Positions 14,488-27,100 of a stretch of 64,000 nt of DNA are shown in pieces. Origin of the DNA: Verrucomicrobiaceae bacterium (GTDB lineage: Bacteria > Verrucomicrobiota > Verrucomicrobiia > Verrucomicrobiales > Verrucomicrobiaceae). Each line of letters opens with the position of its first letter. Position 1 is the stretch's first letter. The stretch spans positions 372,001 to 436,000 of the forward strand of contig JAIBCL010000001.1 in the NCBI GenBank assembly GCA_019694165.1, given 5' to 3'. Made by a program: the position numbers and the translations under genes. The notes beneath the pieces were generated by a model, which saw only the letters and a program-made list of their open reading frames with translations, was not told where the DNA came from and ran no database searches.

Positions 14488-17400
14488 ATGTCCCACCGCC
14501 TGCTACTTCCTCTGACGATCGCCGCTGCCACGGCCATCTCCTTTTCACACGCTGCGCAGCCGAAGACGCTGGCGGAGATCCCTGATGCGAATCCGGAGGC
14601 GGAGAAGGCGGGATTCATTTTGCCGGAGGGTTTTGAGATCAATCTGTTCGCGAGTGAGCCGATGATTCAGAAGCCGGTGCAGATGAACTGGGATTCGATG
14701 GGGCGACTGTGGCTGGTGAGCAGCACGACGTATCCGCACATCAAGCCCGGCGAGGAGGCTAAGGATCAGCTCGTCGTGCTCGAGGACACTGATCACGATG
14801 GGAAGGCGGACAAGAGCACGGTTTTCTCCGACGGACTGCACATCCCGACGGCGGTCGCGCCGGGCGATGGTGGTGTGTATGTGGCGAACTCGACGGAGGT
14901 CGTGTTCCTGAAGGACACGAACGGCGACTTGAAGGCCGATGAGCGGACGATCCTGCTGTCTGGCTTCGGTACGGAGGACACGCACCATTTGCTGCACACG
15001 TTCCGGTGGTCTCCGGAGGGCATGCTATGCTTCAACCAGTCGATCTACATTCACAGTCACATCGAGACGCCGTATGGCATTCGCCGGCTCATGGGCGGCG
15101 GCATCTGGGAGTTCAGGCCGGAAACGCGGCGGCTGGAAATCGTGAGCAAAGGATTGATCAACTCGTGGGGCTATGAGTTCGATCGCTGGGGGCAGAGCTT
15201 CGCGTCGGATGGCGCGGGCAGCGAAGGGGTGAACTTCATTTTCCCAGGCTCGGTCTTCGCGACATCGCCGGGTGCGAAGCGCATCATGAAGGGGCTGAAT
15301 CCCGGGCAGCCGAAGCACGCCAGTCTGGAGATCATCGAGGATCCGCATTTCCCGGATGAGTGGCAGGGCTCGCTGGTGCTGCCAGATTTTCGCGGAAATC
15401 GCATCAATCGCTTCAAACTCACCGAAAACGGCAGCGGCTACATCTCTACGCAGGTGAGCGATGTGCTCGCGTCGAAACATCCCGCGTTCCGGCCGATCGA
15501 TACGAAGGTCGGGCCTGATGGCGCGCTCTACATTTGCGACTGGTATAATCCGATCATCCAGCACGGCGAGGTGGATTTCCGCGATGAGCGACGCGACCAC
15601 ACGCATGGCCGCATCTGGCGTCTGACATTCAAAGGAAAGCCGCTGAGCGAGAAGCCGAAGTTCGAAGGCGCGAGCGTGCCTGAGCTGTTGGAAATGCTGA
15701 AGTCGCCGCGTCGCTACACGCGTCATTTTGCGAAGCGTGAACTGCGCGATCAGGGTGCGGCGAAAGTGACTGCGCCGCTCGACGACTGGGCTGCGAAGCT
15801 GTCCAAAGACGACAAAGACTATGGTCATCATTTGCTCGAAGCCGCGTGGGCGCGCGAGTGCGTGAATGCGTTCTCGCCGAAGCTGTGGCGCGATCTTTAC
15901 GCCATCGACGATCATCATGTGAAGGCGGCGGCATTGCGCATCCTCACTCATCGCTGGCGCGAGCTGCCGGGCGCGATGAAGATCGTGGAAGGCGCGGTCG
16001 CTGACCCGCATGCGCAGGTGCGCCTGTGGGCGCTCGCAGTGCTCGCGGATATGCGCACGCCGGAGGCGTTCAATGTCGCGCTGCGCGTGTTGAACAGCCC
16101 GATGGATGAGAATCTCGACTTCCTGCTCGACACGATTGGTCGCGAGCAGGCGGACGTGTGGATGCCCGCGTATGCGAAGGGTACTATCAAGCTGAACGAC
16201 AATCCGAAGCACCTCGTCTTCGCGATGAAATCGACGGGCCGCAGCGATGCGCTGGCATCACTTTTCACGGTGCTGAAGAAGGGCAAACTGGCTGCTGACG
16301 ATGCCGCTGCTGTGCTCTCGATGGCCGGTGATGCGGCTGATGCCGCGCAGGCGAAGGAACTGGTCGCGATGGCCGACGATCCGGCGCTGGCGTCGCTGCA
16401 AGTCGGTGTGCTGGATGCGCTCGTGAAGGCCGGAACCTCGCGTGGCGTCAAGCCGGAAGGCGCGGAAGAGATTGCGAAAGCCTGGCTCGGCGATCCGAAG
16501 CCGGAGGTGTTGCACCGTGCGGCGATTCTCGCTGGTGCGTGGAAGATCGAGTCGGCTCGCGATGCGTTGGCGGGGCTCGTCACGGCGGCGGAAACTCTGC
16601 AGCCCATCCGCGAAGGCGCGGTGCAGGGTCTCACGCAGCTCGGCGGGGTGAAGTCGCGCGATTTCTTCGACCAACTTTTCCGCGAGCAACCAACGCTCCG
16701 CAGTCTCGCGGTGCAGGGGCTCACCGACACCGGCCCGCTGATGGCCGCAAAGCGTGCGGTCGAGTTCATGGCGACCGTGAAGGACGGCGCGGAAGTGCGG
16801 CCCGTGCTCACCGCTTTCTTGCGAAACAAGCAATTGCCGAATGCGCTCGCGAAAGAACTCGCTGGCAAGACGATCTCAGAAGCCGCTGCCGTCGAGAGCA
16901 TTCGCATGGCCTCCAGCCGCGGCGTGCAGGGACCGCTCATCAATGCCCTGAAGCAAGCCGGCCACGTGAAGCAGATGGATCGACCGCTCACGCCTGAGGA
17001 AATGGCCGCGATGGTCGGGAAAGTGAAGTCACAAGGCAGCGCCGCTCGTGGCGAGCAGGTGTATCGCCGCCAGCAGATGCTTTGCCAGACCTGCCACGCC
17101 ATCGGCGAGGCCGGCGGTGTCATCGGCCCGAACCTCGTCAGCATCGGCGGCAGCGCGCCAGTCGATTATTTGATCGAGTCCCTGCTGGAGCCGAGCAAGA
17201 AGATCAAAGAGGGCTACCACATGATCATCATCAACACGACCGACGGCAAAGTCGTGAGCGGCGGCCTCGTCCAGGACGGCCAGGCCGAGGTCGTGCTGCG
17301 CGATCCCGCGAACCAGCTTCAAAAAGTGCCGAAGGACAAAATCGCCAGCCGCCAGATGAGCCCCGTGTCGATGATGCCGCCCGGCCTGACCGCCAGCCTG

Positions 17401-17907
17401 CGCGAGGACGAGTTCGTCGATCTCGTCCGCTTCCTCTCCGAACTCGGCAAGGAAGGCGACTACAAGATCAAAACCAACCGCTTTGTCCGCACCTGGAAGG
17501 TCATGGGGCCGATGGAGCAGGCCGACATCGACTTCGTGCGCCACACCGGACTGCAGGCGCTGCATGATCCGGCGCACAAGTTTCCGTGGCTGCTGGCCTA
17601 CAGCAAAGTAAATGGCGAGCTGCCGCTCGATGAACTCGTGCCGTCCGTGAAAATGTATCCGTGGTTCCCGAAGATCGCGCAGTTCGGCCTCAAACTCGAC
17701 GCAGCGGGCAAGGTAAAGCTCGGCCTGAAAGAGACGAAGGGCGTGATCGTGGTCGTGGGCGAGAAGATTTTCCAGACGCCCGAGGCAGCGCTCGTTCTCG
17801 ACCTGTCCGCCGGTCGCACCCCTGTGAGTGTGCTGGCGACGAAGGATGCCGGTGACTTGCAGAATGTGCGCTTGGAAATCCTTGAGGGCGCGGCCCAGTT
17901 GGATTGA
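14488..17907 (+). CDS. PVC-type haem-binding protein: propeller, HEAT-like repeats and cytochrome c
   Basis: 1139 residues. A signal peptide (LLLPLTIAAATAISFSHAA) precedes a membrane-bound-dehydrogenase-type beta-propeller (about residues 30-390; EGFEINLFASEP, DGALYICDWYNPIIQH). HEAT-like helical repeats cover about 390-840. A C-terminal cytochrome c domain binds haem at CQTCH (C866, C869, H870), followed by IGPNLVSIGG and MSPVSMMPPGL. An extra ~120-residue beta domain ends the protein. These large periplasmic proteins are typical of Planctomycetes and Verrucomicrobia and presumably oxidise sugars or pass electrons; substrate unknown. Start ATG 14488 begins the signal peptide. Confidence 0.9.
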   Translation: MSHRLLLPLTIAAATAISFSHAAQPKTLAEIPDANPEAEKAGFILPEGFEINLFASEPMIQKPVQMNWDSMGRLWLVSSTTYPHIKPGEEAKDQLVVLEDTDHDGKADKSTVFSDGLHIPTAVAPGDGGVYVANSTEVVFLKDTNGDLKADERTILLSGFGTEDTHHLLHTFRWSPEGMLCFNQSIYIHSHIETPYGIRRLMGGGIWEFRPETRRLEIVSKGLINSWGYEFDRWGQSFASDGAGSEGVNFIFPGSVFATSPGAKRIMKGLNPGQPKHASLEIIEDPHFPDEWQGSLVLPDFRGNRINRFKLTENGSGYISTQVSDVLASKHPAFRPIDTKVGPDGALYICDWYNPIIQHGEVDFRDERRDHTHGRIWRLTFKGKPLSEKPKFEGASVPELLEMLKSPRRYTRHFAKRELRDQGAAKVTAPLDDWAAKLSKDDKDYGHHLLEAAWARECVNAFSPKLWRDLYAIDDHHVKAAALRILTHRWRELPGAMKIVEGAVADPHAQVRLWALAVLADMRTPEAFNVALRVLNSPMDENLDFLLDTIGREQADVWMPAYAKGTIKLNDNPKHLVFAMKSTGRSDALASLFTVLKKGKLAADDAAAVLSMAGDAADAAQAKELVAMADDPALASLQVGVLDALVKAGTSRGVKPEGAEEIAKAWLGDPKPEVLHRAAILAGAWKIESARDALAGLVTAAETLQPIREGAVQGLTQLGGVKSRDFFDQLFREQPTLRSLAVQGLTDTGPLMAAKRAVEFMATVKDGAEVRPVLTAFLRNKQLPNALAKELAGKTISEAAAVESIRMASSRGVQGPLINALKQAGHVKQMDRPLTPEEMAAMVGKVKSQGSAARGEQVYRRQQMLCQTCHAIGEAGGVIGPNLVSIGGSAPVDYLIESLLEPSKKIKEGYHMIIINTTDGKVVSGGLVQDGQAEVVLRDPANQLQKVPKDKIASRQMSPVSMMPPGLTASLREDEFVDLVRFLSELGKEGDYKIKTNRFVRTWKVMGPMEQADIDFVRHTGLQALHDPAHKFPWLLAYSKVNGELPLDELVPSVKMYPWFPKIAQFGLKLDAAGKVKLGLKETKGVIVVVGEKIFQTPEAALVLDLSAGRTPVSVLATKDAGDLQNVRLEILEGAAQLD

Positions 17908-18146
17908 GAGTGAAATTGAGCGGCGCGGGCCGGCTCGCGGTCAGATGCGGTGGTTTATGGCTGCCAGCTTTGACCTCGTCCGCCCGCACCAGTCGTCCCA
18001 TCGTTTCCCTGCCGTGAATGCGGCCGGAAAACCAGGGTGGCGGGTAATGACATGGCAATCACAACAAAATGGCCCGCGAGCGCAGAATAGTCTTGTCAAA
18101 GAGGCTTCGTTTTGCGAAAAAGGCCGACAGGAGGCATAGAACAACC
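17908..18146. other. Gene-free leader before the giant beta-repeat gene
   Basis: 239 nt without a convincing gene. An in-frame ATG at 18069 would extend the giant protein by 26 basic residues, but no ribosome-binding site precedes it. No riboswitch or clear promoter was recognised. Confidence 0.4.
18129..18134 (+). promoter_or_regulatory. Shine-Dalgarno favouring the GTG start at 18147
   Basis: AGGAGG, 12 nt before GTG 18147. It decides between this start, which places the signal helix close to the N-terminus, and the upstream ATG 18069. Confidence 0.5.
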
Positions 18147-21100
18147 GTGGTCAAAATTCCCTTACACCCCAAGTCCGCCATCATCGTGCTGCTGCTGCTT
18201 TTCGTGGCGGCTTTCACCCCGGTTTCGGCCCAGACCGGATCGGTGGACCAGTGGATACGGACAGTGACCGCCGGCACGCAGTCGTGGAGCACGGCCGGGT
18301 TCTGGCTGAAGGCCTCGCAGCCGCTCGGCCCGCCCGTGCCAAGCCAGGCGGGGGATGTCGCAAGCATCGTGGCGGACATCGGCGCCACCCAGACCATCAA
18401 ACTGAACGGCACGGTTACCATCGGCGTGCTTAACCTCGGCGACATCAACGGATCATCCGCTTACAATATCGGCGAACTCGCGACGACCGACGTGCTGAGC
18501 TTCGACAACAGCAGTTGGGGCGGCGCGTTCAATCTGGGCGGGCGTGCGCAGTTGAACAAGGTGATGGGAGGAGCAGACACGTTCGCCGATGTGCTGCTCT
18601 CGACAGATCTGGCGATCTACAACCGCGTGGCTTTCACCATCGCAGGCAGCATCACCGACGGCGGCAATACCCGGACGCTGCTCAAGCGAGGCACGACCAA
18701 TCTGACTCTCACCGGCATCAATTCCTACACGGGTGACACGATCATCGACACGACTGGGGGCACCGTGTTCCTCAATACCACGGGCGGAAATGCCATCGTG
18801 TCGCCGCTCATCCGGCTGGGGAATTCCAGCTACGACGGCAGCGTCTCGACAGCGCTGACGCTACAGCGCTCGGACCAGATCGCCGACACGTCAGTCATCC
18901 GCTTCGACGGCGGCAGCGGGCGCAATGCGTTCTTCCGTCTGGCGAGCTTCAACGAGACGCTCCAGGGGATCAGCGACTACACCGCCCAGGGCGTGATCGA
19001 GAACACTGCCTCCGGCCCCTCTACGTTGACGCTCAATACCAACGGCAACGATTACTCCTACAACGGCTTCCTCCGCAACAACGGCTCCGGCGTGCTGTCA
19101 GTGGTGAAGAACGATGCAGGGCGCCTGGACCTGTCCGGCGGGAATATCATCTTCACCGGAGGACTGACGATAAACGCGGGAACGGTGAAGCTCTCCAACA
19201 TCCAGGTCAATTCCTCGAACCAGAACGTCTTCGGCAGCGACATCACGAACAACAGCGCGCTGGAACTGTCGGCCACGTCGAACTGGATTCTCAGCAAGGT
19301 GATCAGCGGATCGGGAAGTGTGACCAAGCTCGGCACCGCGGCGGTCACGATGACCGCCAATCAGACCTTCACGGGAGCCCTGACCGTTGATGGCTCCAAC
19401 AATGGAACAGGGAACGCCGCCGGGACCCTTCAATTGCTGACGGGAGGCAGCATTTCCGCCACCACGCCCGCGATCACGCTCAAGAACGGCGGAACCCTCG
19501 CCATGATCAACTCCACCAACACAAGCGCCACGGGCAACACGACATCGGGCAGCACGACGGTGACCTTGCCCAGCACGGCGGGGTTGGTGCCCGGCATGGC
19601 CGTCTCGGGGCCGAACATTCCCGCCGGGGCCACCATTGCGGCCGTGATCAACGGAACGCAGTTTGCCTTGAGTTCGGCAGCCACGGCCACGGCATCAAGC
19701 CAGAGCTTCGCCTTCACCATCGCGGGTGCGAATCTGACCGACCGGCTGCGCGATGCCACGCCGATCACCATGGAGGGCGGCGGTCTGCGTTTTGAAAACA
19801 ACGGCGGCGGACTCACCTACACTGAATCGGTCGGCGCATTGACGCTCTCCAGCGGCTTGAATACGATCACCGCAGGACGGAATGGCGGCACAGCCGACGC
19901 CACGCAGAGCACGCTGACGATCGCGAGCCTGGCCCGCAGCGCCGGGAGCACGCTGAATTTCCAAGTGCCCAACGTCAACACGGGTGCGGCGCTCGGCGTG
20001 GGGCTGACCAACCAGGTCAAAGTCACCGGCGGCCTGACACTGGACGACGGCATCGTCGGCGGCTGGGCCACCGTGGGAAATGAGTGGGCCACATATGGTG
20101 CCAACGGTGTCACTGCCCTGCCCAATTCTTCATACTCGCAGATCATCGGCGGCAATACCAATACGTATGCCGGTGGCGTCAGTTCCATCACCGTTACGGA
20201 TGCCACCGGTATCACTGTAGGCATGGGGGTGACGGGATCGAACAACATCCAGGCTGGAACCACGGTCACCAGTGTCAGCGGCACCACCATCGGCCTGAGC
20301 CTGCCCACGCAGGGCGCGGGAGGGAACTCTCCGGTGTTCGGCACCTTCGCCAGCAACCAGAACATCAAGCTCTCCACTGTCACAGCCAGCGGCACGAACA
20401 CCACCATCAACTACTGGATGCCGACCGGCTCGGTGGTGAACTCGGTGAACATCCAGGATGACGGTGCGCGCACCTTCAACCTCAACGGACGCGAAATCGT
20501 CATCGGCTCCGGCGGCATCCTGTCGAGCGGCGCGAATCATTCATTCGGCACCAACAACGCCAATGCGGGCGTGGTCAAGGCGCTGACTTCGGCTGGACAG
20601 GCACCCGGCTTCAATGAGCTGGTGGTCACCGTCGGCGACAGCAATGGCCGGACGTTGAACTTGTTCTCCCAGGTGTCGAACAACGGGGCCACTCCCTTGA
20701 CGCTGGTAAAGTCGGGCCCTGGCAAGCTGGTGCTCACACCGTTCACGACGGCCAATGCGTACTCGGGCGGGACCGTCGTCAACAGCGGTTCCATCGAAAT
20801 CAAGGACGGCTCCAATCTTGGGACGAACTCGACGCCAAACTTCCTCGTGCTAAACGGCGGTGCCATCGAGCTGACCAATCCGACCCTGCCAGCAACCACG
20901 ACCGTGAGCATTGCCGCCACAGGCACTCGGGCAATCACCATCGGCACCGCGGGCGGACGGTTTGAACTCGACCAGAATGAAATCTTGAACATCGCCTCAG
21001 GCGTGCCGGTCACCGGTCCAGGCCAGTTGACCATCGGTGCGGGCGACGCCACCGGCGGCACCATCAACCTGAACGGGGTGCTCTCCGTGCAGGGGGGGCT

Positions 21101-24100
21101 GAACATGGTGGCCGGCCGGCTCAACTTGAACAATGCTGCCAACACCTTCAACGGCCCCATCACCATGTCCGGCGGCACCCTGGTCATCCCGTCCACCGGA
21201 TCGATTCCCTCTGGACTGGACCTCACCATGTCCGGCGGCTTCTTCCGCATTTACGATGGCGGTCCCGGCGGCTCGATCACGATTGGCGCCCTTTCGGGAA
21301 GCTCCACCAACGCGGTGATCGACACGTTCACCACGCTGTCAAATCCACCCGCCGACCTGCCGGCGCAGTTGATCATCAACCAGAACACGAACACCACCTT
21401 CGCCGGCTATATCCGCGATGTGTTCAGCAGCGGGGGTGAAAAAAGCCGCCTGAGCATCGCCAAGACCGGCTCGGGCATTCTGACCCTGACAAACGAAGAA
21501 AGCTCCTTCCGCGGCACCGTCACCCTGGCGGGTGGCGCCCTGGCGGTGACCAAGTTGAGCTTGTACGGGAGCAATTCGTCGATCGGCTTCGGTGACTTCA
21601 CGATCGTTCCCAATTCGGCGGAGGGTCTGCTGATGTCAGCGGGCACGTCGTTGATCTTCCAGGGCTCCACGCCCAGCGTGACAGACCGGGCGTTCACCAT
21701 GGGTGTGGGATCGGAGGGAGCCGCGATCTTTGCCAATGGCACCACGCCTGGTGCCTCGCTCGAGTTTGTGGAGTACCCGGGCGAACTCGTGCAATTCGAC
21801 ACACCTGACACGGGTGCCACGCTCACCCTCGGCGGACGAAACACGGGTGACAACATCTTCGGCCTGCGCCTCTCCGACAACGGTACGGGCGCGCTCTCGC
21901 TGGTGAAAACGGGACCGGGAACCTGGATACTGAACAACCTCAACGTCAGCAATGACTTCACCGGTGCCACCACCATCTACGACGGCAGGCTCGTCATCAC
22001 CGGAGATGGAGCGCTGGGAGCCAAAGGCCCCGGAGGTCCTCCGGTGAACCTCGTCGGTGGTGTACTCGATCTGGTCAACGTGGCCTACACTGCCAATGCC
22101 GGCCAGACCGAGGACCTCCTCATGGCTGGGGGACGTCTTGACACTTCATCGGGGACCAGTTCCTGGGCGGGCAAAATCGACATCGTGGCAAACACGACGC
22201 CAAACGTGAACGTCGGGCGTGATGCCCAACTGACGCTCGGCGCCATCGGCGGCGGCGGCCCGCTGGACAAGGACAACTTCGGCACCTTGGTGCTCAACGG
22301 AGTGAACACCTTCACGGGAACGACGCGGGTACGCGACGGCACGCTCGTGCTCGACTACTCGACTTCCGCCGGAGACAACAAGCTTTCCAACAGCAGCGGC
22401 CTCTTCCTTGGCGGCGGTCGGACCGGCGCGGTCTTGCAATTGAAGAACACGTCGGCCACTCCCGTCGTGGAGGTAGTGCCCGGCACAACGCTCGACCGCG
22501 GAGAGCATGCCATCACCAAAGACCCGGGCACCGTGCTTGGCCGGGCGGTCATTGATCTGGGAGCGATCACCCGCAACACAGGTGCTCTGCTCGATGTGGA
22601 AAGCGGCGGACTTGCCAAGACCGTCACCAACAACAATGCGACCGGTCTCCTCGGAGCATGGGCCACGGTGGGCCATACGAGCTGGGCGTTCAAGAATGAA
22701 ACCAACAACGTGACAGGTTTCATCGAACCCGTCACGAATTTCGTGATCAACAACTGGGTGAGCACCAGCAGCAACACCGACGAGCAGAGCAGCAACTCCC
22801 AGACGGATGCCACCACCAATACGCTGCGCTTCAACCAGGCTTCGACTCCGGTGACTGTGACGCTCAGTGGAACGAACACCCTGCAGTCCGGCGGCATTCT
22901 GGTGACGCCGACCGTGAACGTCGTGGACCAGATTCAAGGAGGGAACCTTACGATCGGGCCTGCGACCACCTCCGGCGGCGAACTCGTCATCCAGCAGTTC
23001 TCGCCCACGGCCGGATTCGTCATCGGCAGCACCATCACCAACCGCACCGCCGCGCCCGCGATCACAAACGTCGGTTTGCAAAAGCTGGGCCCCGGAGCGC
23101 TGGCGCTGACAGGCGCAAATACCTACTCGGGCATCACCACCATCGCGGGCGGCACTTTGTACGCCAATTCGATTACAGATGGCAGCCTGCCCAGCAGCAT
23201 CGGCGCGGCAACATTCGCCGCCGGCAATGTCGTGATCGGCGGCGGAGTTCTCGAGTTCACGGGTGAAAGCGCGGCGACAAACCGCAGCTTGACCGTGAAG
23301 GAGTTCGGCGCGCTGAACATCGGGGACGAGGACATGACGCTCACGCTGGCCGGAGACGAACTGGTCGGCGGCATGGGCAGCATCGTGGGCGACAACGGAA
23401 CAGCCGAGTGGGAAAAAGCCGGGGCCGGCACGCTCCGGCTGCTCCGCCGTGAAACCTCGGGTGGTGCCTCCGGTATTCAGACGCTGATCGTCGGGGACGG
23501 CAAGCTGCTCATGGAGTACGGTTACAGCACCACGCCCGCCACCACCGCTCCGCCGACTCCGCCGAACGCAACGGACCGCATTTTCAATACTTCAGCCAAT
23601 CTCACCATGGCCGGCGGCAAGCTCGAACTCATCGGCGATGATTTCGTTTTCAACAACGCGGAGAGTTTCCAGCGCTTCACCGGGCTTTTCACCGTGGCCC
23701 CGGGTGCATCGGAGATCCAGGTGACATCGCGTCAAAGCCTCAACCCGCTCCTGACTCAGGCCACCACGCTGGGCATCGGCAATTCCACGGATGTGCAGGA
23801 GATCGTCCGCGAGGTGGGTGGCACTGTGCTGTTTGTCGAAAATCCCAACGGCGGCAAGGTCACCCTGAACCTCTACACAATCGGTCGCGACGAAGCGATT
23901 GTCATTCCCTGGGCAACCTATTGGAACAAGAACAACATCTCCCAGCCTGGCGTGAACAATTTCGCCAGCATCGAGCCCACCGACAAGACCGTCGTCTCCG
24001 CGGACAGCAAGAGCCTCTACTCGGTGAAGTCCAACCCGTTCGACTGGTACAACGACGGCTTGGAGCACATTTCGGAGCAGACCGGCGTGCCCTTTGGCGG

Positions 24101-27100
24101 GGCCACGGTTGCGTCAAACTCCCGCATCGCCTCGCTGCGCTTTTTCAATGACACGGGCGCCGGCACCATCGCGCTGACGGACGCGATCCAGACGATTAAC
24201 ACGCTGACACTGACCCAGGGCGCGATCCTCATCGGCGCCAATGTGAAGAACAATCAGAAGACGCTCACCGGCGGAAGTCTGACCAGCACCTATCTGCCCT
24301 CCAGCGGCCAGGCCGAACTCATCATTCACAACTACGACCCGAACCTTGCGTTCAGGCTCGAGTCCCAGATCGTCAATCCAACCGGGCTCGCCACGCTGCC
24401 AAAGCTGAACCTCACCCACACCGGCACGGGAACCACCTCGCTCTTTGCGGCAAACACCTACACTGGCACCACCCGGGTGACCGGCGGCGTCTTGAAGCTG
24501 GAGAACGCCAACGCGCTCCCCGGCGGTGTGGGCACGGCGGGAGGAACCAGCGCGCTCACCCTGGACGGCGGACAGATCGGCCTCACGGCGGCATCGGGCG
24601 ACTTCACCCGCGGCCTTGGCACGGGGACCACCCAGGTCCAGTGGACTAGCAGCGGTGGGTTCGCAGCCTACGGCGTGAATCGCAATGTGAACCTCGGCGG
24701 TGCCGGCGCACAGGTCCGCTGGGGCACGGGCGGCTTTGTCCCCAGTGGCGACACGCTTGTGCTCGGTGCCAACGATGCGGACAAGCTCATCACCTTCGTC
24801 AATCCCATCGACCTCGGCGTCACCGACCGCCTCGTGCGCGTGGAGAACGGCAGCGCTGCCGAGGACGCGCTGATCTCCGGCGAGCTCTCCGGCGCCGGTT
24901 CGCTCACGAAGAATGGCGAGGGTGCCCTGCGGCTCACCGCCACCAATACGATGCTGGGTGGCGTCACCCTGGCCGAGGGCACCCTCTATGTGCCATCGCC
25001 GGCGGTGCTGGGTTCAGGCCCCTTGGGCGTGGGTACCACCGGCAACACTTCGGCCAATGACGCGCCCTCTCTCGTGCTGGAGTCGGGTTCCATTTCCAAC
25101 GTCCTCACCGTCGGCAATCAAAACTCGGCCGGCATCTCCTCCATCGAAGTCCCGGACAACGTGACGCTCAACGGAACCGTGACGCTGAACAAAACCGGCG
25201 GCCTCTTCCTCGGCCCCGATGCCGGCAAGACCCTCACGGTGAACTCCGCCGTCGGGGGCACGGGCGGCTTCACGCTCGCCGATGGCGGCACCGTCACGCT
25301 CAATGCGGCGAACTCTTATGGCTCGGCTGCGTCGGGCGCCGGCACGGCGATCGATGGAAGTACGATCATCCGCAACGGCACCGTCCAGTTCAACGCCGCC
25401 ACCTCGCTCGGCGATGGTACGAAGGCCGTGGAACTGGGAGATACAATGATCGCGCCCGTCACCGTTGACCGCGCCACCACCGGTGCCTCCCTCACGCTCG
25501 TTCAGGGAAGGTTCGACCCTGCCGGCAACGGTGTCGTCGGCAGCTTCAACGGCATCGGCGCCTTTTACGACGTGAGCCGCACGCTGGACAGCGGCACCCC
25601 TTACGGCGTGGCTGACGTCGGCAAGAAAATCCTCGTCAAAGACGAACTCGAGAACCCCGAGCGCAACGGCGTCTATGAAATCGTCAGCGTCGATGCCACC
25701 GCCGGCACCATGAATCTCAAGCGCGTGGACAACAACAGCTTCCCGCTACAGGCCCTGCACATCGACTACGGCACGGATGTCAGCATACAAAACGGCACGC
25801 TCAACGGCGGCAAGACCCTCTTCCTCGCCGCCAAGGTTGATTCCGCGGACATCAATGCTGATCCCTTCTACTGGAAGACCGAGACCAGCCTCAATCCGAA
25901 TGTCTCGCTGCTTCTCACATCGCCGCTCACCGCGCCGGTCACGAACCCGATCGACGTGAACGCCACCAATGGCAGCGGCACCACCACGCTCGGCTACGCC
26001 AGCAACGTCCTCCACGGCACGGCCACCTTGAGCGGTGCCATCACGCTTCAAAGCCAGACGGCCGCCGCGGAAACCAAGGACCTCTTCCTCACCGCCGGCG
26101 GCTGTTCGGAACTGATCCTCTCCGGCGCAGTGACTGATCCCGACTCGCTCGACAAACTGAACCTCATCAAGACCGGCACCGGTACCGTCACCCTCAGCGG
26201 CGCGAACAACTACGCCGGCACCACCGAGGTGCGCGCAGGTGTGATCAAGCTCAACAACGCCACCGCGCTCGGCAGCGGCAATCTCAACATCAACGGCGGC
26301 GTCGTCGGTCTCACCACCGCCTCGGGCGGTCTCACCCGCGCCCTCGGCACCGGTGACGGCCAGATCAAGTGGTCCGACTCCGGCGGCTTCGCAGCCTATG
26401 GCTCGAATCAGACGGCCAACGTCGGTGCATCGGTCACCTGGGGCTCCGGCAATTTCGTGCCCGACACGAAGCTCCTCGTGCTCGGCGCACCCGACGCCAC
26501 CGCGAAGGCAACGCTTTCAAGCAACATCAACCTCGGCGACAGCGTGCGCACTGTGAACGTCCCGAACGGCCCCGCCGCAGTGGAGGGCGAACTCAGCGGC
26601 TCGCTCACCACCACCGGAGCCACTGGAGCGCTCGTGAAGACGGGCGAGGGAGCGCTGCTGCTCAGCGGGGCGAACAGCTACTCGGCCACCCTCGGCACCA
26701 CGCTCGCGCAGGGCACCCTTCAGGGCACGCGGCTCGGCAGCGGCAGTGTCTTCGGCACCACCGGCATCGCTGTCGGCGGCACCGGGACGCTGACCGGAGA
26801 TGCGCTCAAGCTCGAATTGCTCGGCGACACCGGCGGCAGCCCTGCCACCTACTCCGTCACGAACCCCATCACCGTGGGCACGCAGAATTCCGGCGGCACC
26901 ACCAGCATCGATGCCACCCACGGCGGCGTGGCTGCTGGCACCGCTGATGTGATCCTCGGCGGCACCGTTACGCTGGGCCGCCGCGTCTTTGTCGGCCCGG
27001 ATGCAGGTGCCATCCTGCAGGTCAGCGGCTCGGGCCTTCTGACCGGTGCAAATGGCGCGCTCACCGTCGTCGATGGTGGCACGCTGCGTCTGAACAATGC

